Assembly: GCA_033297075.1 (NCBI GenBank)
Contig: MU858046.1
Coordinates: forward strand, 1 to 64,000
Direction: 5' to 3'
Source: Rhypophila decipiens
Taxonomy: Eukaryota; Ascomycota; Sordariomycetes; Sordariales; Naviculisporaceae
DNA: 64,000 nt
Numbering within the stretch: position 1 is the stretch's first letter; the number at the start of each line of letters is the position of its first letter. Positions 24,686-36,061 of this stretch are shown piece by piece. The notes under the pieces were generated by a model. It did no database searches. It was given only the letters and a program-made list of their open reading frames with translations, and had not been told where the DNA came from. The translations under genes and the position numbers were made by a program.

Positions 24686-24833
24686 CCCCATCAATTTCCA
24701 ACCACCAAAAATTTCTTCCACCTTTCACAAAACCGTTTTTGACTGCACTTTCAAGACATTCACAATCTCACAATCTTCTTGAATCGCGACATCATCGTTT
24801 TGCCTCTAAATTTGAAATCCTCATTCTAACAAA

Positions 24834-25877
24834 ATGGCTACCGCTACCATTCAGCGCTCCCTCTCTCTGCAGAACGCAATTCCTAATCGCAATACTTCGA
24901 GTATCCAAGACCTCGAGCAGCGCACGATGGACACAGCAATTCACACCCACCCCTCCAATGCCGCGCAGGCCAAGGCATTCACCGCCCCTGGATCTTTGTC
25001 CTTCCCTGGAGCTGCCGGAGAGCTCACGCCTCCTTCCAGCGTCCATGACAAGGGATCGGCCAACGGTGCTCAGCTGGGCTCACAAGCCATGAACGGTTCT
25101 GGGGTGACTCCCGCGACCCCGGCTGCGACACCTGCCGCACAGCCCCAGTCCAGTGGCTTAACGCCTACACTCCAGTACGGATTTTCTTCCGAGTATTTGG
25201 ATAGGATTGTGGGCTAACATGCACAGGAACATCGTTGCGACGGTCAACTTGGATTGCCGCTTGGACTTGAAGACCATCGCTCTCCATGCGAGAAACGCTG
25301 AGGTATGTTGATTCTTGCAGCGCAGTGTCGCAATGCATCTATCTTGAGGGCTTCCGTTTCTGACTTCTCGTTCAGTACAATCCCAAGCGTTTCGCGGCTG
25401 TCATCATGCGCATTCGTGAGCCCAAGACCACAGCTCTCATCTTTGCGAGCGGAAAGATGGTCGTCACCGGTGCCAAATCTGAGGATGATTCCAAGCTTGC
25501 CTCGCGCAAATATGCTCGCATCATCCAGAAGTTGGGCTTCAACGCCAAGTTCACGGACTTCAAGATCCAGAACATTGTTGGCTCGTGCGACATCAAGTTC
25601 CCCATTCGTCTCGAGGGTCTTGCCTCCAAGCATCACAACTTCAGCTCTTACGAGCCTGAACTGTTCCCTGGTCTCATCTACCGCATGATCAAGCCCAAGA
25701 TTGTCTTGCTCATCTTCGTCAGCGGCAAGATTGTCTTGACCGGTGCCAAGGTTCGCGAGGAGATCTATCAGGCTTTCGAGATGATCTATCCCGTCTTGCA
25801 AGGTTCGTTCACTCCCTTCACTCTGTGCTTCACACGGTTCATCTGCTAACAGTCTAAAAGATTTCCGCAAGACCTAA
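24834..25877 (+). CDS. TATA-binding protein (TBP), general transcription factor
   Basis: TBP binds the minor groove of TATA DNA and serves all three RNA polymerases. Four exons are read: 24834-25174, 25227-25302, 25376-25802 and 25861-25877, giving 286 residues. The first 115 or so residues are a variable Ala/Pro/Thr/Gln-rich tail. From [18 protein letters not shown] onward the core follows as two related repeats: [17 protein letters not shown] with [14 protein letters not shown], and [17 protein letters not shown] with [12 protein letters not shown]. The last exon has only 17 nt and supplies DFRKT and the stop. All joins are in phase with GT-AG borders. The start ATG has a good context (CAAAATGGC). 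Confidence 0.97.
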
Positions 25878-26618
25878 ATCCTCTACAGAGGTGGCTGCTC
25901 ACAAGAGCTTGCCCACACACTATCACAACAACATTCCCACCTAAACAACCATACCACGACGACTTGTATATCACACATCTTAAACTCGCCCATGATCTCA
26001 CGAAAGTCGCCATACCCAAAAAAGTGTTATTGACCGACAACCGTTCTCACGACCAACAAGAGAGTCACCGTCGGCATTTGTATTATTTGCAATTTATTTC
26101 GCCTTTTTTCCTATCACTTCAGCATTGCATCGGCGTTTGGGAGGGAAACTACACGAAGCAGGGTCAACCGATTTTACATTTTTCTGTCATCGGGGGGTGA
26201 TCTTTTCACATCAATCTACAATAGATTGCGCAGGATTTATTCCGGCAAGGCGCAGTGACGGCACTACCGCAGGTCGATTGCCGTTCTTAATCCGCAGGTC
26301 CGACCTCTAGAGAAGGTCGACTGCCTGGAGAATGGGCGAGATGGGTGGTATGTGGACCACCGATTTTTGATCTTGGTCTGGCATGACTGCGACTGCTTTC
26401 AAGTCTTGCATCCAAGACATGGCCTCCTCTTGCAAAAGAGTGGCGACACGTGCAGACTATCGCAGGTACAGCGTAGAGCACGTTTGAGTGACGGCGCGGT
26501 GAAGGCTTTTCACCTTGACATTTAGACATCTACATTCTGGCTAGGTCTATGGGTACCTGGTTGTCCGTGATGGCTCGGCTCCTTTGCATAACGGGTCTTT
26601 CATGGAACCTTTACCATG
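25878..26618. other. Intergenic between convergent genes
   Basis: This holds the 3' flank of TBP and the 3' flank of the amine oxidase, which is transcribed toward it. No gene or notable repeat is seen. Confidence 0.5.
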
Positions 26619-28287
26619 TTACTTGGGGCCAAGTTTTGGTCTCAGTTTGTCAATGCCATCACTGAATTCATTCACCTGTCTCAAAGTGTTATTCTATCCT
26701 GTGACGTGTTGGTGTGCTTGTGCTTACCTTGTCTTGCTCTCCCTCTGTGATCTTTGCCAGCTCGTCAGCGAGAACCATTCCAACCTTCCCGCCCCGACTC
26801 CCATCCTCTGTGACAAGGAAGGGAGCAGTCGACGAAGAAACAGGCTTCCAATCCCATTTGCCCTCAAACTCTGTAGGACGCCTTTTCGTAATGCAATCAA
26901 CGACCTTGTCGCCAAGAACAGGTAAGAATTTGAAGGCGTGCCCGCTGTCCCCAAACGTGACAAACAGTCCTTTCCACTCGGGGTGGTAATCGACGACAAA
27001 ATCCCCCGTCGGCGTGTCAGAATACCAGCAAAGGCGTGTCTTGGAAAACCGGCGGTCCCATATTGCCGGGATGGGTATCATCTCTCGTAGACAAGCTCGA
27101 AGATCGGCTTCGTCGTCGGCGGGGATGGTCAGTATTGGATCTGATAGTGATGTTCGAGGAAGTGAGGGTCGTTGGTTGCTTGTTGCCGTCGAAGGTGAGA
27201 GCGGAAGTGGCGCGACGGACAACGGGGTTGGGTTTAGGTAGCCATAGGCGTGTCGTGCGATTTTGAGAACCCGATCTCGTGGGGGAATGATGAATAGCCC
27301 AGAGGTCAAGTTCAGGATCACCGGCATGTTGTTCAGCTGATCCTGTTCCTCTTGAGTGATATCCAGGTAACCAAGTACTTGGCCGGTGGCGACGGCTTGT
27401 GTGGAGATGTCCAACAGACTTGCTGTCCAGGCACCAGCCGCCAACATGACAAGATCGGCAGATAGGCTTCGTCCGTCTGAGAGAGCAGCGCCTGTGATCC
27501 TGTCACCGTCCCGCTCGAGCGAGATGACTGTGCCTGCGACGAAGGTGACACGCTCAGTTTGTTTGACTTGTTCGTAGAGCCACGCCATCGAGGCCCCGGC
27601 ATCCGCCCAGCCACTGCCTTCGTTGATGTAACCCCATGTGCCAGAGCTGCCGCCGCCGGTACGAGCAGCGTCCCGAATGGAGGTCGTGTCGGGCAGCTCA
27701 CGGATATGACGAGCGAGGTCTGGGTTCTGAGAGGCGAGCGAGAGAACGTTAGCCCAGCTGAGCCGAGCGTAGTCCATCCCGGTCAGCTTGGTCTTGTCAA
27801 GTTTGGCTGGGGGCGTCGGTGGGGTATTGGGAGAGGGAGTTGCTCCATCAGCGACGAGAAGTAAGCCGCTCTCAGTGTATCGTCCTTGGGCACCAAGATC
27901 GGTGGGTTTGGACTTGTTCCGCCATTGCAGCTGTGCTTGGGCTCCCAGGGCGGCGTAGGCCGAGTCAGCGTAGTCAGCCCTGATGATGCGACTCGTGTCT
28001 ACACTAGCAGCATCGGGGGCGGGGAAAACACCCGAGGCGGCATCAGACCGGTCGATGACGGTGATGGAGCATGCCGAGAACTCGGGACGGCGTGTAAGGG
28101 CGAGGGCAGTGCTGAGGCCGAAAACGCCAGAGCCGACGATGAGAAGAGAGGAAGGAGGAGAGAAGAGAGTGTCGTTGGAAGCAGAGTTGGACTTGGAGCT
28201 GGAGTAGTTGTTGGCTTGAGAGGTTGGGGAGAAGTTGGAAGAGGAGGAAGAGGGGGTGTCTTGGTTGGAGGCGGACATGGAATCCAT
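26619..28287 (-). CDS. FAD-dependent amine/imino-acid oxidase (saccharopine or pipecolate/sarcosine oxidase type)
   Basis: The protein belongs to the DAO/MSOX flavoenzyme family. It has an FAD-binding LLIVGSGVFGLSTALAL near residue 50, the family segment RLCWYSDTPTGDFVVDYHP with the Cys that carries covalent flavin in monomeric sarcosine oxidases, and FGDSGHAFKFLPVLG near the end. The CWYSDTPTGDF form is closest to fungal L-saccharopine/L-pipecolate oxidases (fission yeast Fap1/Fap2 type). The exact substrate is inferred. An N-terminal Ser/Asn-rich stretch of about 45 residues precedes the core. Read without splicing, the ORF stops at 26689. A strong donor (GTAAGC, 26727) and an acceptor 52 nt on would instead add an exon 26675-26619 ending KLRPKLGPK. 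I cannot decide between these ends. No peroxisomal SKL-type tail is visible in either form. Confidence 0.85.
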
Positions 28288-29673
28288 TTGAGATTACGAG
28301 ACCGGAGACTCAGACAGGAACGAGAGACAAAAATAAAAGGAAGGTTCAAAGGAGAGATTAGGGTTTGGGTCTAGGGTCGCGACTGTCGGCCGTGTGTTGG
28401 CACGCGCCCTTTGTTGCCCAATTTGGGATTGGGAGAGGGACGCGAGAAGCCTGGGATAGCACGCCGACCGACAAGATGGCCAAAGCAAAGCACACAACAA
28501 GCAGACTCTGGATTGATGCCTTGCTGAGCTCAAGCTTTCATTTCTGAAAGTGTGACGTGAATTTGCCGCAGTTTTAAATACTACGACGAGACCAGCAATC
28601 ACGAGTGGATACGGGCATGGATCACCAATTTGAAGAGAGGGTCACCATGTTTCATAACCACAACGGCATCTGGGGAAGGGGAAGGAGGGGAAGGGAGGGA
28701 GTTGTCCTCTGCTCAGTCTCTCTGGAGGCCCGTCCGACGTTGCGTGACGGTTCCTTGCCAGGGATTGCTTGTTTGCTGGTGATTCTTATCAGTGTGGAGA
28801 AGACGGGAGCGAATTGTGAGAATCGAAGAAGGATAATCATGTGTCGGCGTCGGCCGGTGACAAAACTCAAAAGATAAGATTTATCGTGACACATGGGAGG
28901 CTTTGATCATTGCACAAATCAATCCAGCAAAATGTAATCTTTCGACATATGAAACGCAAAGGACTGAAGAAAAGATAGGGATATTCCGGATGTAGCAGGT
29001 CGCCGCCTCACCGGAAGGAAGGATGCCATCGCCTGGAAATAACTCGGTGTCGGTGGATGAGGAAGCATTGCACGTCTTTCTGGGAGAGAGGGAACCCCGC
29101 TATCCATCTCTGTACCGGAATTCATACCATTCAGTGGGTACACAACTACCTGGTTGTAGTTCCAACATGAAAATAATACAACAACATCTCATGATAATAA
29201 TACAGGCCTTGAAAAGAATTGATATACGCCTTAGAAGTTAGCTTTTAGGCCCTATAGGCTTCTCTTTAATGCATGTTTTAGTCCCTTGAACGTATCTAAG
29301 CGATTAATTCTATATGTATCCGTATAGAGAGATTGTTAAAGGTATCCGTACGGGGTAGGTATGTGTAAATCATTTCACATCCGGAAGCAGTTGTGGTATC
29401 CGTACAGTACGCTGTTTGTCCACCCTCCAGCCTGCCGGCCGACAAGGTGCGCAACGCACGGGCCACATAACTGTTGTAAAGCACTGAGTTCCCAAAATAC
29501 CGTCTGGATCCTTTCAACCTACCTATGCTAACCATCAAGCTTTCATCTGCACAACTCATTCAGAATTCAAAAGATTGCGATCGCGAAACGACAGTTCCCC
29601 TCCTCTCCAACGAACTTATCGTTTCATGTAGGCGCAAAACCACCATGAGATCTCGGTAACCATCCCCGTTACG
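28288..29673. promoter_or_regulatory. Divergent intergenic region between the amine oxidase and SR140
   Basis: A 1.4-kb bidirectional promoter region. It contains three copies of GTATCCGTA within 110 bases (29316, 29342, 29396) in AT-rich sequence. Two tiny upstream reading frames lie just before the SR140 start and are listed separately. Confidence 0.5.
29626..29659 (+). promoter_or_regulatory. Start-stop element and 4-codon uORF just before the SR140 start codon
   Basis: ATGTAG at 29626-29631 is a start codon directly followed by a stop. ATG AGA TCT CGG TAA at 29645-29659 encodes four residues and has a strong context (CACCATG). The main ATG follows 14 bases after the second stop. If the transcript starts upstream of 29626, scanning ribosomes would meet both first, which could lower translation of SR140. 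The transcription start is unknown. Confidence 0.45.
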
Positions 29674-32145
29674 ATGTCGTCGAAAAAGGACCTTGTCGAG
29701 TTCCCCGAGGCCGAGGCGAAACTCCTTAAACCGACCGAGAAGTCAGCATATGAGAAGCGCAAGGCCGAGGAACGGGCCAGGAAGCAGAAGAAGGAACAAG
29801 AGGATGCTGAATTTTTACAAGGCTTTTTGAAGGATTTCGCAGACGACGATAGCGACGACAATGGCATCTTCTCGCAAAAAGCGCGCCAGAACAATCCGAG
29901 GTCCGGCTCCGGCCCACCAGATCGACCGCATTTTGGCGGCGGAGCAGGCAAACGACATTTTGGAGTTCCATCTGGCACTCCCCTGAAGAGCGGGCCCGGG
30001 AGCCTCGGACCCTTGCCTTCTTCGTTTGGCAAGAAGCGGTCATATGACGGTTTCCAGTCTGGCCAACAGGGCGGCTTTGACGATACACGCGGGAGGCTAG
30101 GGTTTGAGGGTCGGGAAGCCGGCCCTCTGTCTGTTTCAAAGGCATTCGACAATGCGAGCGACGACGAAGAGAAGGCTAGGCCGGCGGTAGACCGAGCGGA
30201 GGAGAAGGCGATAGCGAAGCCTACCCTGCGGCTCGAGTGTCTCCCCCCGAATACCTCGCCGCTCGCTATCAAGGCTCTGATACCCCCTATACTCACTGTC
30301 GAGAACGTCAAGGTTGTGCCACCGACGGGCCCGAGCGGTGCCGAACGAAAATCAATCACAGCGATTGTCATCCTCTCAGCCGAGACGAGCTCCAAAGACA
30401 TCGAATCAGTCGTCAATGCGCTGCAAAACAAGTATCTAGGCTTTGGATACTTCCTTTCATTACACAAACACCTTTCCTCGGCCGCAATAGCTTCTGGCTT
30501 GACTAGCGTGCAGTCTTCTGGGCCAGCCACACGGCCCTTCGGCGCGAAGCAGGTCGAGAAGACACAAAGGGGCTATGGTTCACATTCAATAGGCTATGGC
30601 CACGGCCATGGAGTCCCTCCCCCGAACTCGTACGATTCACCCGCGGGCATGTTAAACGGCGCTGGGTCACGATTTTATGTCCCTGTGCGTGCACCGCGGG
30701 ATATAAAAATGGTACGGATGATTCACAAGGTCGTGGAATCCGTTGTCGAGCATGGCGCCGAGTTTGAGGCTCTCCTCATGTCCCGACCGGAGGTCCAAAA
30801 AGAAGAGCAGTGGGCCTGGATATGGGATGCTCGCAGCGAGGGTGGAATTTGGTATCGGTGGCGACTGTGGGAGATGATGACTGGGTCTGGGCCATCGAGA
30901 CGAAAAGGAGAAAAGGTACGCCTCTTTTCAGGCAACGACAACCCTTACTGGCAGGCGCCAGACCAGCCTCTGCCTTACGAGTTTACGACATATGTCGATG
31001 AGTTTGTGTCGGATTCCGAGTACAACTCGGAGGAGGAAGATGGTTTCGACGACAACGCCAACGTGGCCAACAATGAAGAGGATACGTTCCTCAACCCCAT
31101 CGACAAGGCCAAGTTAGCTTACCTATTGGGCCGTCTCCCAACCACATTATTCAAGTTGAGGAAAGGCGATATATCGCGAATAGCGGCGTTTGCTCTCACA
31201 CACTCAAGTCGCGGCGCCGACGAGATTGTGGACATGGTCCTCAAGAACATCGAATCACCCTTCGCTTTCACTTCGGCTAATCCAGAACGAAGACAGGATA
31301 GTCGCGGTTCCGACTCTCGTGCTCCATCTCCTGGCGGAGACACCAAAACTGAGGCCGATACGCCAGACAAGAGCAATGCTCATTTAATCGGACTCTATGT
31401 CGCCAGTGACATTATATTCTGCTCGGGACAATCTAGTATTCGGCACGCATGGCGCTTCCGCCAGATTTTCGAGACTGCTCTCAAGACTCACAAGACCTTT
31501 GAGATGCTAGGAATGGTGGCAGAGAAGCTCAACCTGGGGAGGCTCCGTACGGACAAGTGGAAGCGCAGCGTCGGCCTCGTGCTGGATCTATGGGAGTCAT
31601 GGTCTGCCTTCTCTGGAGACTCACAGGCCTACTTTGTCAACGGTTTCAGGAATCCACCGAGTACAAAGAAAGAGGTGGAGAGCAACGCAGAAGAGAAGGT
31701 TGTTGGAAAATGGAAGACGATTAAGAGCGATGGTAAAACGGGTTCGCTGCCGGTTTCAATGAAGCCTGAAACCGATGCCGATTCGCCAGTCAAGCCAGAG
31801 GACGAATGGGAGTCGAGCAACTCCGACGGCGATCTGCTCTACTCCAAGATGCGATACTCCTCAGCTGTGGATGTGCTTTACTTTGCAGACGAGGACCTGG
31901 ATGGTGAACCCGACGAGGACTTTGGAGTTCTCGCCTACTTTCACCACCATCAGCAACAGCAGCTGGATGACGGCGACACTGTCATGAAAGATGTCGACGA
32001 TAGCTCAAATGCCCCAAGCCAGCCATCGCAGATCAAAATGATCGGGGGGTTCCGCGTCTCGGCTAGTAATGCGGGTCCGCCAGTCAAGAGGAGGATGCAG
32101 GCTACGGATATGTTTGCGGACATGGACTCGGGCGGCGACAACTAG
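29674..32145 (+). CDS. SR140/U2SURP-like U2 snRNP-associated protein (SURP and CID domains)
   Basis: Human U2SURP (SR140) is a U2 snRNP-associated splicing factor. This single-exon gene encodes 823 residues. An N-terminal charged helix (EKSAYEKRKAEERARKQKK) and FGKKRSYDGF region is followed by a degenerate RRM-like part (about 180-270: LRLECLPPNTSPLAI...NKYLGFGYFLSLHKHL). Next is a SURP-type module (IHKVVESVVEHGAEFEALLMSR, near 350-370, then WAWIWDA and WYRWRLWEM). A CID domain follows (about 470-660: KAKLAYLLGRLPTTLFKLRKG and related helices), which in this family can contact the RNA polymerase II C-terminal tail. The acidic C-terminus includes a short His/Gln run. The order RRM-SURP-CID identifies the family. 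The RRM has lost clear RNP1/RNP2 consensus. No intron is needed. Confidence 0.88.
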   Translation: MSSKKDLVEFPEAEAKLLKPTEKSAYEKRKAEERARKQKKEQEDAEFLQGFLKDFADDDSDDNGIFSQKARQNNPRSGSGPPDRPHFGGGAGKRHFGVPSGTPLKSGPGSLGPLPSSFGKKRSYDGFQSGQQGGFDDTRGRLGFEGREAGPLSVSKAFDNASDDEEKARPAVDRAEEKAIAKPTLRLECLPPNTSPLAIKALIPPILTVENVKVVPPTGPSGAERKSITAIVILSAETSSKDIESVVNALQNKYLGFGYFLSLHKHLSSAAIASGLTSVQSSGPATRPFGAKQVEKTQRGYGSHSIGYGHGHGVPPPNSYDSPAGMLNGAGSRFYVPVRAPRDIKMVRMIHKVVESVVEHGAEFEALLMSRPEVQKEEQWAWIWDARSEGGIWYRWRLWEMMTGSGPSRRKGEKVRLFSGNDNPYWQAPDQPLPYEFTTYVDEFVSDSEYNSEEEDGFDDNANVANNEEDTFLNPIDKAKLAYLLGRLPTTLFKLRKGDISRIAAFALTHSSRGADEIVDMVLKNIESPFAFTSANPERRQDSRGSDSRAPSPGGDTKTEADTPDKSNAHLIGLYVASDIIFCSGQSSIRHAWRFRQIFETALKTHKTFEMLGMVAEKLNLGRLRTDKWKRSVGLVLDLWESWSAFSGDSQAYFVNGFRNPPSTKKEVESNAEEKVVGKWKTIKSDGKTGSLPVSMKPETDADSPVKPEDEWESSNSDGDLLYSKMRYSSAVDVLYFADEDLDGEPDEDFGVLAYFHHHQQQQLDDGDTVMKDVDDSSNAPSQPSQIKMIGGFRVSASNAGPPVKRRMQATDMFADMDSGGDN

Positions 32146-34414
32146 CGTCAAGCCTTGGTTCAAAAAGAAGCAAAATCAAGGAGTGCCGACATATCCAGCT
32201 ATGACTAAGAACTTTTGGATTTCCACGGGATATGTCGATAGCCTCTGGCTCGTTCGATGGCTTCCAAGTATTTCGTACGCGGGAGGCGAACCACTGGAGG
32301 CCAGGGTGCACATCTGGACCAAGTAGGGTGTGCACCTTTACGGCGTCGACGGCGCTGCTGCCCAGTCATAGTCTCTGTAGGACTACATGTAATGGGTCTA
32401 ATGGTGCGTATGCCCATCCATGGACTTGGACCAGAGGCTTGGGATGCAGGTGATTGACAGATAGTGTCTTCGGTATTGGGGATTTGATGCCACCTTCCTT
32501 TGCCTATTCCGTAGGATGTGTCACATCTGAATAAACAAACCTGACCAGCTGTTCATGACAAGCCTGCGAGCCTCCGCGGCTCAAGACTCGGCTCGCACTA
32601 GATTGACCCGGTAGCTCGTGCTGTGCGCCGTGTCAGAAAATTTCTGTATCCGTATGATGTTACCCAAGCATGACGGGACACAGGAGTGAACATCCAAGTA
32701 CCGTTCACAGCCAGGAGTCATGTTGGATGTACCTGGGAGGTTTTGTGGTTTGTTTGTTTATTCGTTGCTCCCCTTCTTATATGCCCCTCATTGGACTGGA
32801 TCCTCTTCATTCCCAGGAAGAGTTCAGTCAAAGCAGGATCCAAAGTCAAAATACCCACCTGGTGGTATTTTTCTGTTTTCTAGTATACATGATGTTGCAA
32901 TGGCAAGCAAGCCTTTTTTGCTTGGAGGTCGAGGTTCTCCCCACGGTTCTCCCGTCGCAGCCCCTAACTTGGCCGTGACCTGGACCGGGCAGCCAATGGA
33001 AACTTGCTCAAGTTTAGATTCCGACCACGCCGCACCCCACCAGCCCACCAACAACCCACCTTCGCACTGTCAAGAACAAGCCACAGACAAGCACATTGCA
33101 GCAGCGGTTCGAACCTACCTGCCCCTGGGAATAACTGTGGTTGGTATCGACACCTTCCTTCCCAATAATTATGCCTGCGAGGGAGGCCGATTTCAGCAAT
33201 TACTATTGAAATTGGCAAATCGGGCAAGTACCTCGTTGGCTCGTTGGCTCACAAAGACAAACCCGGGAAGAGGGGTATCAAGAACGAGGAGAACCTACAC
33301 GGGCTCGGCAGGAGACAGCAACCTCGTCCGTATCCTCCGTACAATGCATCCTTATTGACATGAGTACTTCCCTCCTCCTTGCGCTCTACCTCTTGACCGA
33401 GCCCGGGAAAGCACCTGAGGAGTCCATTCAATAACCAAACTGCGACTTCACCGACTGGCGACGAGGCCCTCTGGAAGCATCACACCCCAAGCGAACCGTG
33501 GCGCCGGAGTTGCAGCACGTTCCTTTTCCATGCTGACGTTGGAAGGCCCTTCAGGGTGACCCAGTTTCGTCTCTCCCGCTTCCCATCATTCCACATCTGT
33601 CGGAGGTTTCAACAGCGAGCCCGGATTCGATCGCTCATTCCTTTGCCATTCTCTCTCTCAGGCCGGGGGCTCTCTCATCACGCCACCAACTGTCACGTTT
33701 CAACCTGCCCCCCAGAGAATTGAGGCGGCGGCGCTGGCCTCGCATTACGGATATCTGCTGCCAGTTATCCACAGCTGTCTGAGCTCAAGCCTTTCTCCGT
33801 CTTTGAGCCGCAGTCCAGCGTGCCACAGGATTGTTCGCGTTTGACCAAGACGGCCAACCGCCTGCCTGCCTATCATTTGTTTACGCACAGCAATCATCAT
33901 ACATCCGGTGTACTTGGCCCGACAGCCATCGTGGACCGCCTACCGAGCCGAGACACTCCACCCGAGCTGGAGGCTAGAAAGAACATCCTCACCCAACCCG
34001 CCGGGACCACTCCACTCGGTCCATTCACCGCCGGTTCCGTCTGCTAGGCCAAATCGGCCCGGCAACCTTGGACCGCCCCTTCCCTCCTTCCGCTCGAACC
34101 CGAATCTGGCTGAACACTGGCTCCTTGCTTCCGTGGTCCTATCGGCCGATACTTTTTCCCACCTGTCTGCAATACATCTTGCCATCTAGGAGCTTCCTTC
34201 GCACAACTGGCCAGCGGCACTCGGGCCTATCTCTTGCTCGCTTCCCGGTGTTATCAAGTGACGGCAGCATATCCACTTGTTGCTCATCTTACTCAAGGCT
34301 GAGATTGACCGAGCTCACGGGCTTCAGGGGTGGGCGGTATTGTCTTGCCAGGGACCTGCCCTATCGATATGCTTTGACCCTCCCAGCGGACTTTTATCTT
34401 TCCTGTCTCTCAAA
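32146..34414. promoter_or_regulatory. Intergenic; long upstream region of the copper-fist gene
   Basis: This 2.3-kb stretch lies between two genes on the plus strand. Short frames at 32.7-33.4 kb and 33.8-34.4 kb carry no recognisable domain. One GTATCCGTA is at 32646. The right half probably holds the promoter and leader of the copper-fist gene. I could not point to a convincing copper-response element by eye. Confidence 0.5.
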
Positions 34415-36061
34415 ATGCCTATTATAAATGGCCAGAAAATGGCCTGGTATGTTCCACCTCTTTTCCCATGACCCTAGACACCTTGAGAATTCCTATACAG
34501 CATTCGAAACCCATCATGGACAAAGCCATCGCTAGACTGTTACTGACCCATGCCCGCCTGCAGTGCGCCTTGCATACGCGGCCACCGTTCTACGAAATGT
34601 AACCACTTCAACGAGCGAGTCATGGTTCCCGTTCGGAAACCCGGCCGGCCTCTCAGCACATGCCCGTGTCCGCCGGGCAAGCCATGTGCTTGCGGCGGTG
34701 TAAAGGTTGCGATCCCACGAAAACAACAGTGTGGATGTGGTCCGGAGAATGGGAACCCACCAAGTCCTGTTGAGCAGGAGCGGACTCCCGCCGAAACGCC
34801 GACCTCGCCATCACGCCCATCGTTCAGAGTGACCAAATCAGGCTCTGTCTCAAGAAATGGCCGAAAACCATCGTTCGACCCAGCGAATTTTGGCAGGATA
34901 GATCCTATGACTGTCAACATTGTTACTCCCCAAAATGGCAGTCTGGATACCAACGGGGTATCCATCACTGCTGGGAACTTGGGGCCACAAATGCCACCGC
35001 CCGCCACCTCAGCGTACCTGCCCAATATTGGTTATGTCACTTCTGGTTCACCAAATGGCTACCACCATCCGCAAAATATCGCGTACGCTTCACCGTTGGC
35101 GTTTACCATGGGTTCTCCATATCCGCATACACCACATTTTCCACATGTGAAGTCGGAGGATAGCTTCCCTTCACCCCAGATTCACAATATGGGTTTGTCG
35201 GTTCAGACTACGCCAGTGACTAACGGAACCAAAAGCTGCTGTTCTCCGCCTGTCGAAGAGCCACTCCCCAAGGTGGATCTTGGCCCGGCTCTGATGGCAT
35301 CTAATGGGGTGACGAACGGAGGCAGCTGTTGTAGCAATAAAAAAGACGGGTCTGGTTCGACTCCAAATGGTTCATCCGCCTCGCAGCCGGACTACGAGAA
35401 GTCGTTCATACCCCAATTTCAATCACCGATAGACCTCAAACCCCAAAACTTCCAACCGCCGATACATTTCCCGACTGTCTACACCTACCCAGCGAACTAC
35501 GGATCATGGCAACACCCAGTAGATCAGACGATATGGCAGCAAATTGCGGCTCATCCAAGTATTCCTATGGGCAATGGAATTGCCACTCCCACGAACGGGA
35601 CGACGTCGGGTGATGTGGGAACAAGCCACGAATGCGCTTGTGTGGACTGCAAGTGCGTTGGATGCTTGGCACACCCCTTCAATGACCAAATGTTCCAATA
35701 CGTCAACAATGCATACATGGAGAGCCCGACGGGCACCAATGGGCATGCGACTTTATCCGATCTCACATCGCAGACACCTGGCAACAACGCGAATGCCGGG
35801 TCTGGAGCTGGTACTGGAAATGGAAATGGAAATGGAACTGCGACTGCCGTACCTCCCGGGTCACCTCCTGATGCGCAGACGCCCAGTGACGCATCTGGAT
35901 TCAGCGACGAGCAAAGCTTGTCAACAGTGGACTACTTTTTCGTGAACCTTCCGCTTCGGATGGACGGTACTTGTGGGGGAGATATTCAGGCTTGCCCGTG
36001 TGGGGATGATTGCCAGTGCATAGGCTGTTTGGTGCATAACAACCCTGTTCCCCTGGAGTGA
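34415..36061 (+). CDS. Copper-fist transcription factor (Mac1/GRISEA/Cuf1 type)
   Basis: This is a DNA-binding copper sensor that in fungi controls copper uptake or detoxification genes. Two exons, 34415-34446 and 34564-36061, give 509 residues. The first exon supplies only MPIINGQKMA and the first two bases of Cys11; without it the domain is broken. The copper fist (residues 1-70) shows the zinc ligands Cys11, Cys14, Cys23 and His25, the minor-groove segment RKPGRP, and a Cys-rich copper-binding part (CPCPPGKPCACGG...CGCG). The C-terminus has two cysteine clusters: C368-A-C-V-D-C-K-C-V-G-C-L-A-H381, and C488-P-C-G-D-D-C-Q-C-I-G-C-L-V-H502. The second matches the CxCx3CxCx2Cx2H copper-sensing repeat of Mac1-like activators; the first is one residue shorter. 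Two such clusters argue for a copper-starvation activator (Mac1/GRISEA) over an Ace1-type detoxification factor, by inference. Confidence 0.92.

Larger units (their letters stand above)
18522..24833. other. Gene-free stretch of 6.3 kb with a minisatellite; TBP promoter at its right end
   Basis: I found no open frame here with a recognisable domain or a credible exon chain. The left end begins with a purine-rich tract after the ETF-QO stop (about 18524-18612). The 22-bp minisatellite is at 19914-20130. A 16-bp perfect palindrome (ATCGCGAATTCGCGAT) lies at 20885-20900. The right end (about 23.9-24.8 kb) is probably the promoter and leader of the TBP gene. A non-coding RNA or an unusual small gene cannot be excluded. 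Confidence 0.55.

Noticed and set aside
32670..33358. Two overlapping plus-strand frames of 102 and 212 residues
   Set aside because: No recognisable motif; they lie in the presumed upstream region of the copper-fist gene.
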